A DNA stretch of 64,000 nucleotides from Fragum whitleyi (taxonomy: Eukaryota > Mollusca > Bivalvia > Cardiida > Cardiidae). Below: more notes on the stretch, generated by a model that was not told the DNA's origin, did no database searches, and saw only the letters and a program-made list of their open reading frames with translations. The first letter of the stretch is position 1. The DNA itself is not shown here. The stretch lies in the NCBI GenBank assembly GCA_948146395.1, contig OX411543.1, positions 20,996,026-21,060,025 of the forward strand, written 5' to 3'.

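Overview
The window looks like nuclear DNA from a bivalve mollusc, probably a clam-like lineage. It is AT-rich, has long introns with GT/AG borders, tRNA-derived SINEs ending in CAATCAATC, and many hairpin-bounded elements with internal tandem arrays of the kind common in bivalve genomes. The species is an inference. No bacterial or organellar features are seen.

One protein-coding gene is supported, all on the + strand: a BET-family transcription regulator (BRD2/3/4 in vertebrates, fs(1)h in flies). I joined 16 exons by splice sites, reading phase and protein similarity. Exons 2-3 (7826-8920) encode bromodomain 1. Exons 4-5 encode a linker with the BET motif [11 protein letters not shown]. 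Exons 6-8 (11570-19638) encode bromodomain 2 and an acidic Ser cluster. Exon 9 carries a coiled coil, a basic region and the start of the ET domain, which exon 10 completes. Exons 11-12 give a basic linker and a Ser-rich tail. A short isoform of 823 residues stops at 38463-38465. The last exon also ends in a usable donor (CAG|GTTAGA at 38460/38461). A long isoform continues in frame through exons at 53916, 56733, 59096 and 63960, and runs off the right edge (at least 991 codons in the window). This mirrors the short and long isoforms of BRD4.

Nearly everything else is transposable elements, many with ends and target duplications that can be read directly. They include Helentron/HINE-like elements with tandem arrays (3.4, 6-7.8, 15.6-18.8, 20.4-24.7, 37-38, 43, 50.4-53.3, 55-56.3 and 61.4-63.7 kb); hAT-like elements with 8-bp duplications (11.7, 12.7 and 28.4 kb); CAG...CTG elements with 5-bp duplications (32.6, 33.9 and 57.2 kb); piggyBac-like MITEs flanked by TTAA (12.1, 26.3, 31.5 and 33.8 kb); Tc1/mariner-like MITEs flanked by TA (12.5, 13.6, 54.0, 59.5 and 60.1 kb); a 3.5-kb Harbinger-like element (44.8-48.35 kb); SINEs; and foldbacks. 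Several sit inside other repeats whose intact copy is also present here, which gives natural empty sites. The 38.47-43.06 kb stretch, the inferred short-isoform 3' UTR, is strikingly poor in such elements.

The most interesting signals are (1) a donor whose first bases also encode the short-isoform stop; (2) a 51-bp minisatellite at 53.5-53.9 kb that has copied the long-isoform splice acceptor nine times; and (3) a superfamily of hairpin-ended elements whose left and right terminal stems change together between families while the overall layout is kept, with self-nesting that shows little or no target duplication.
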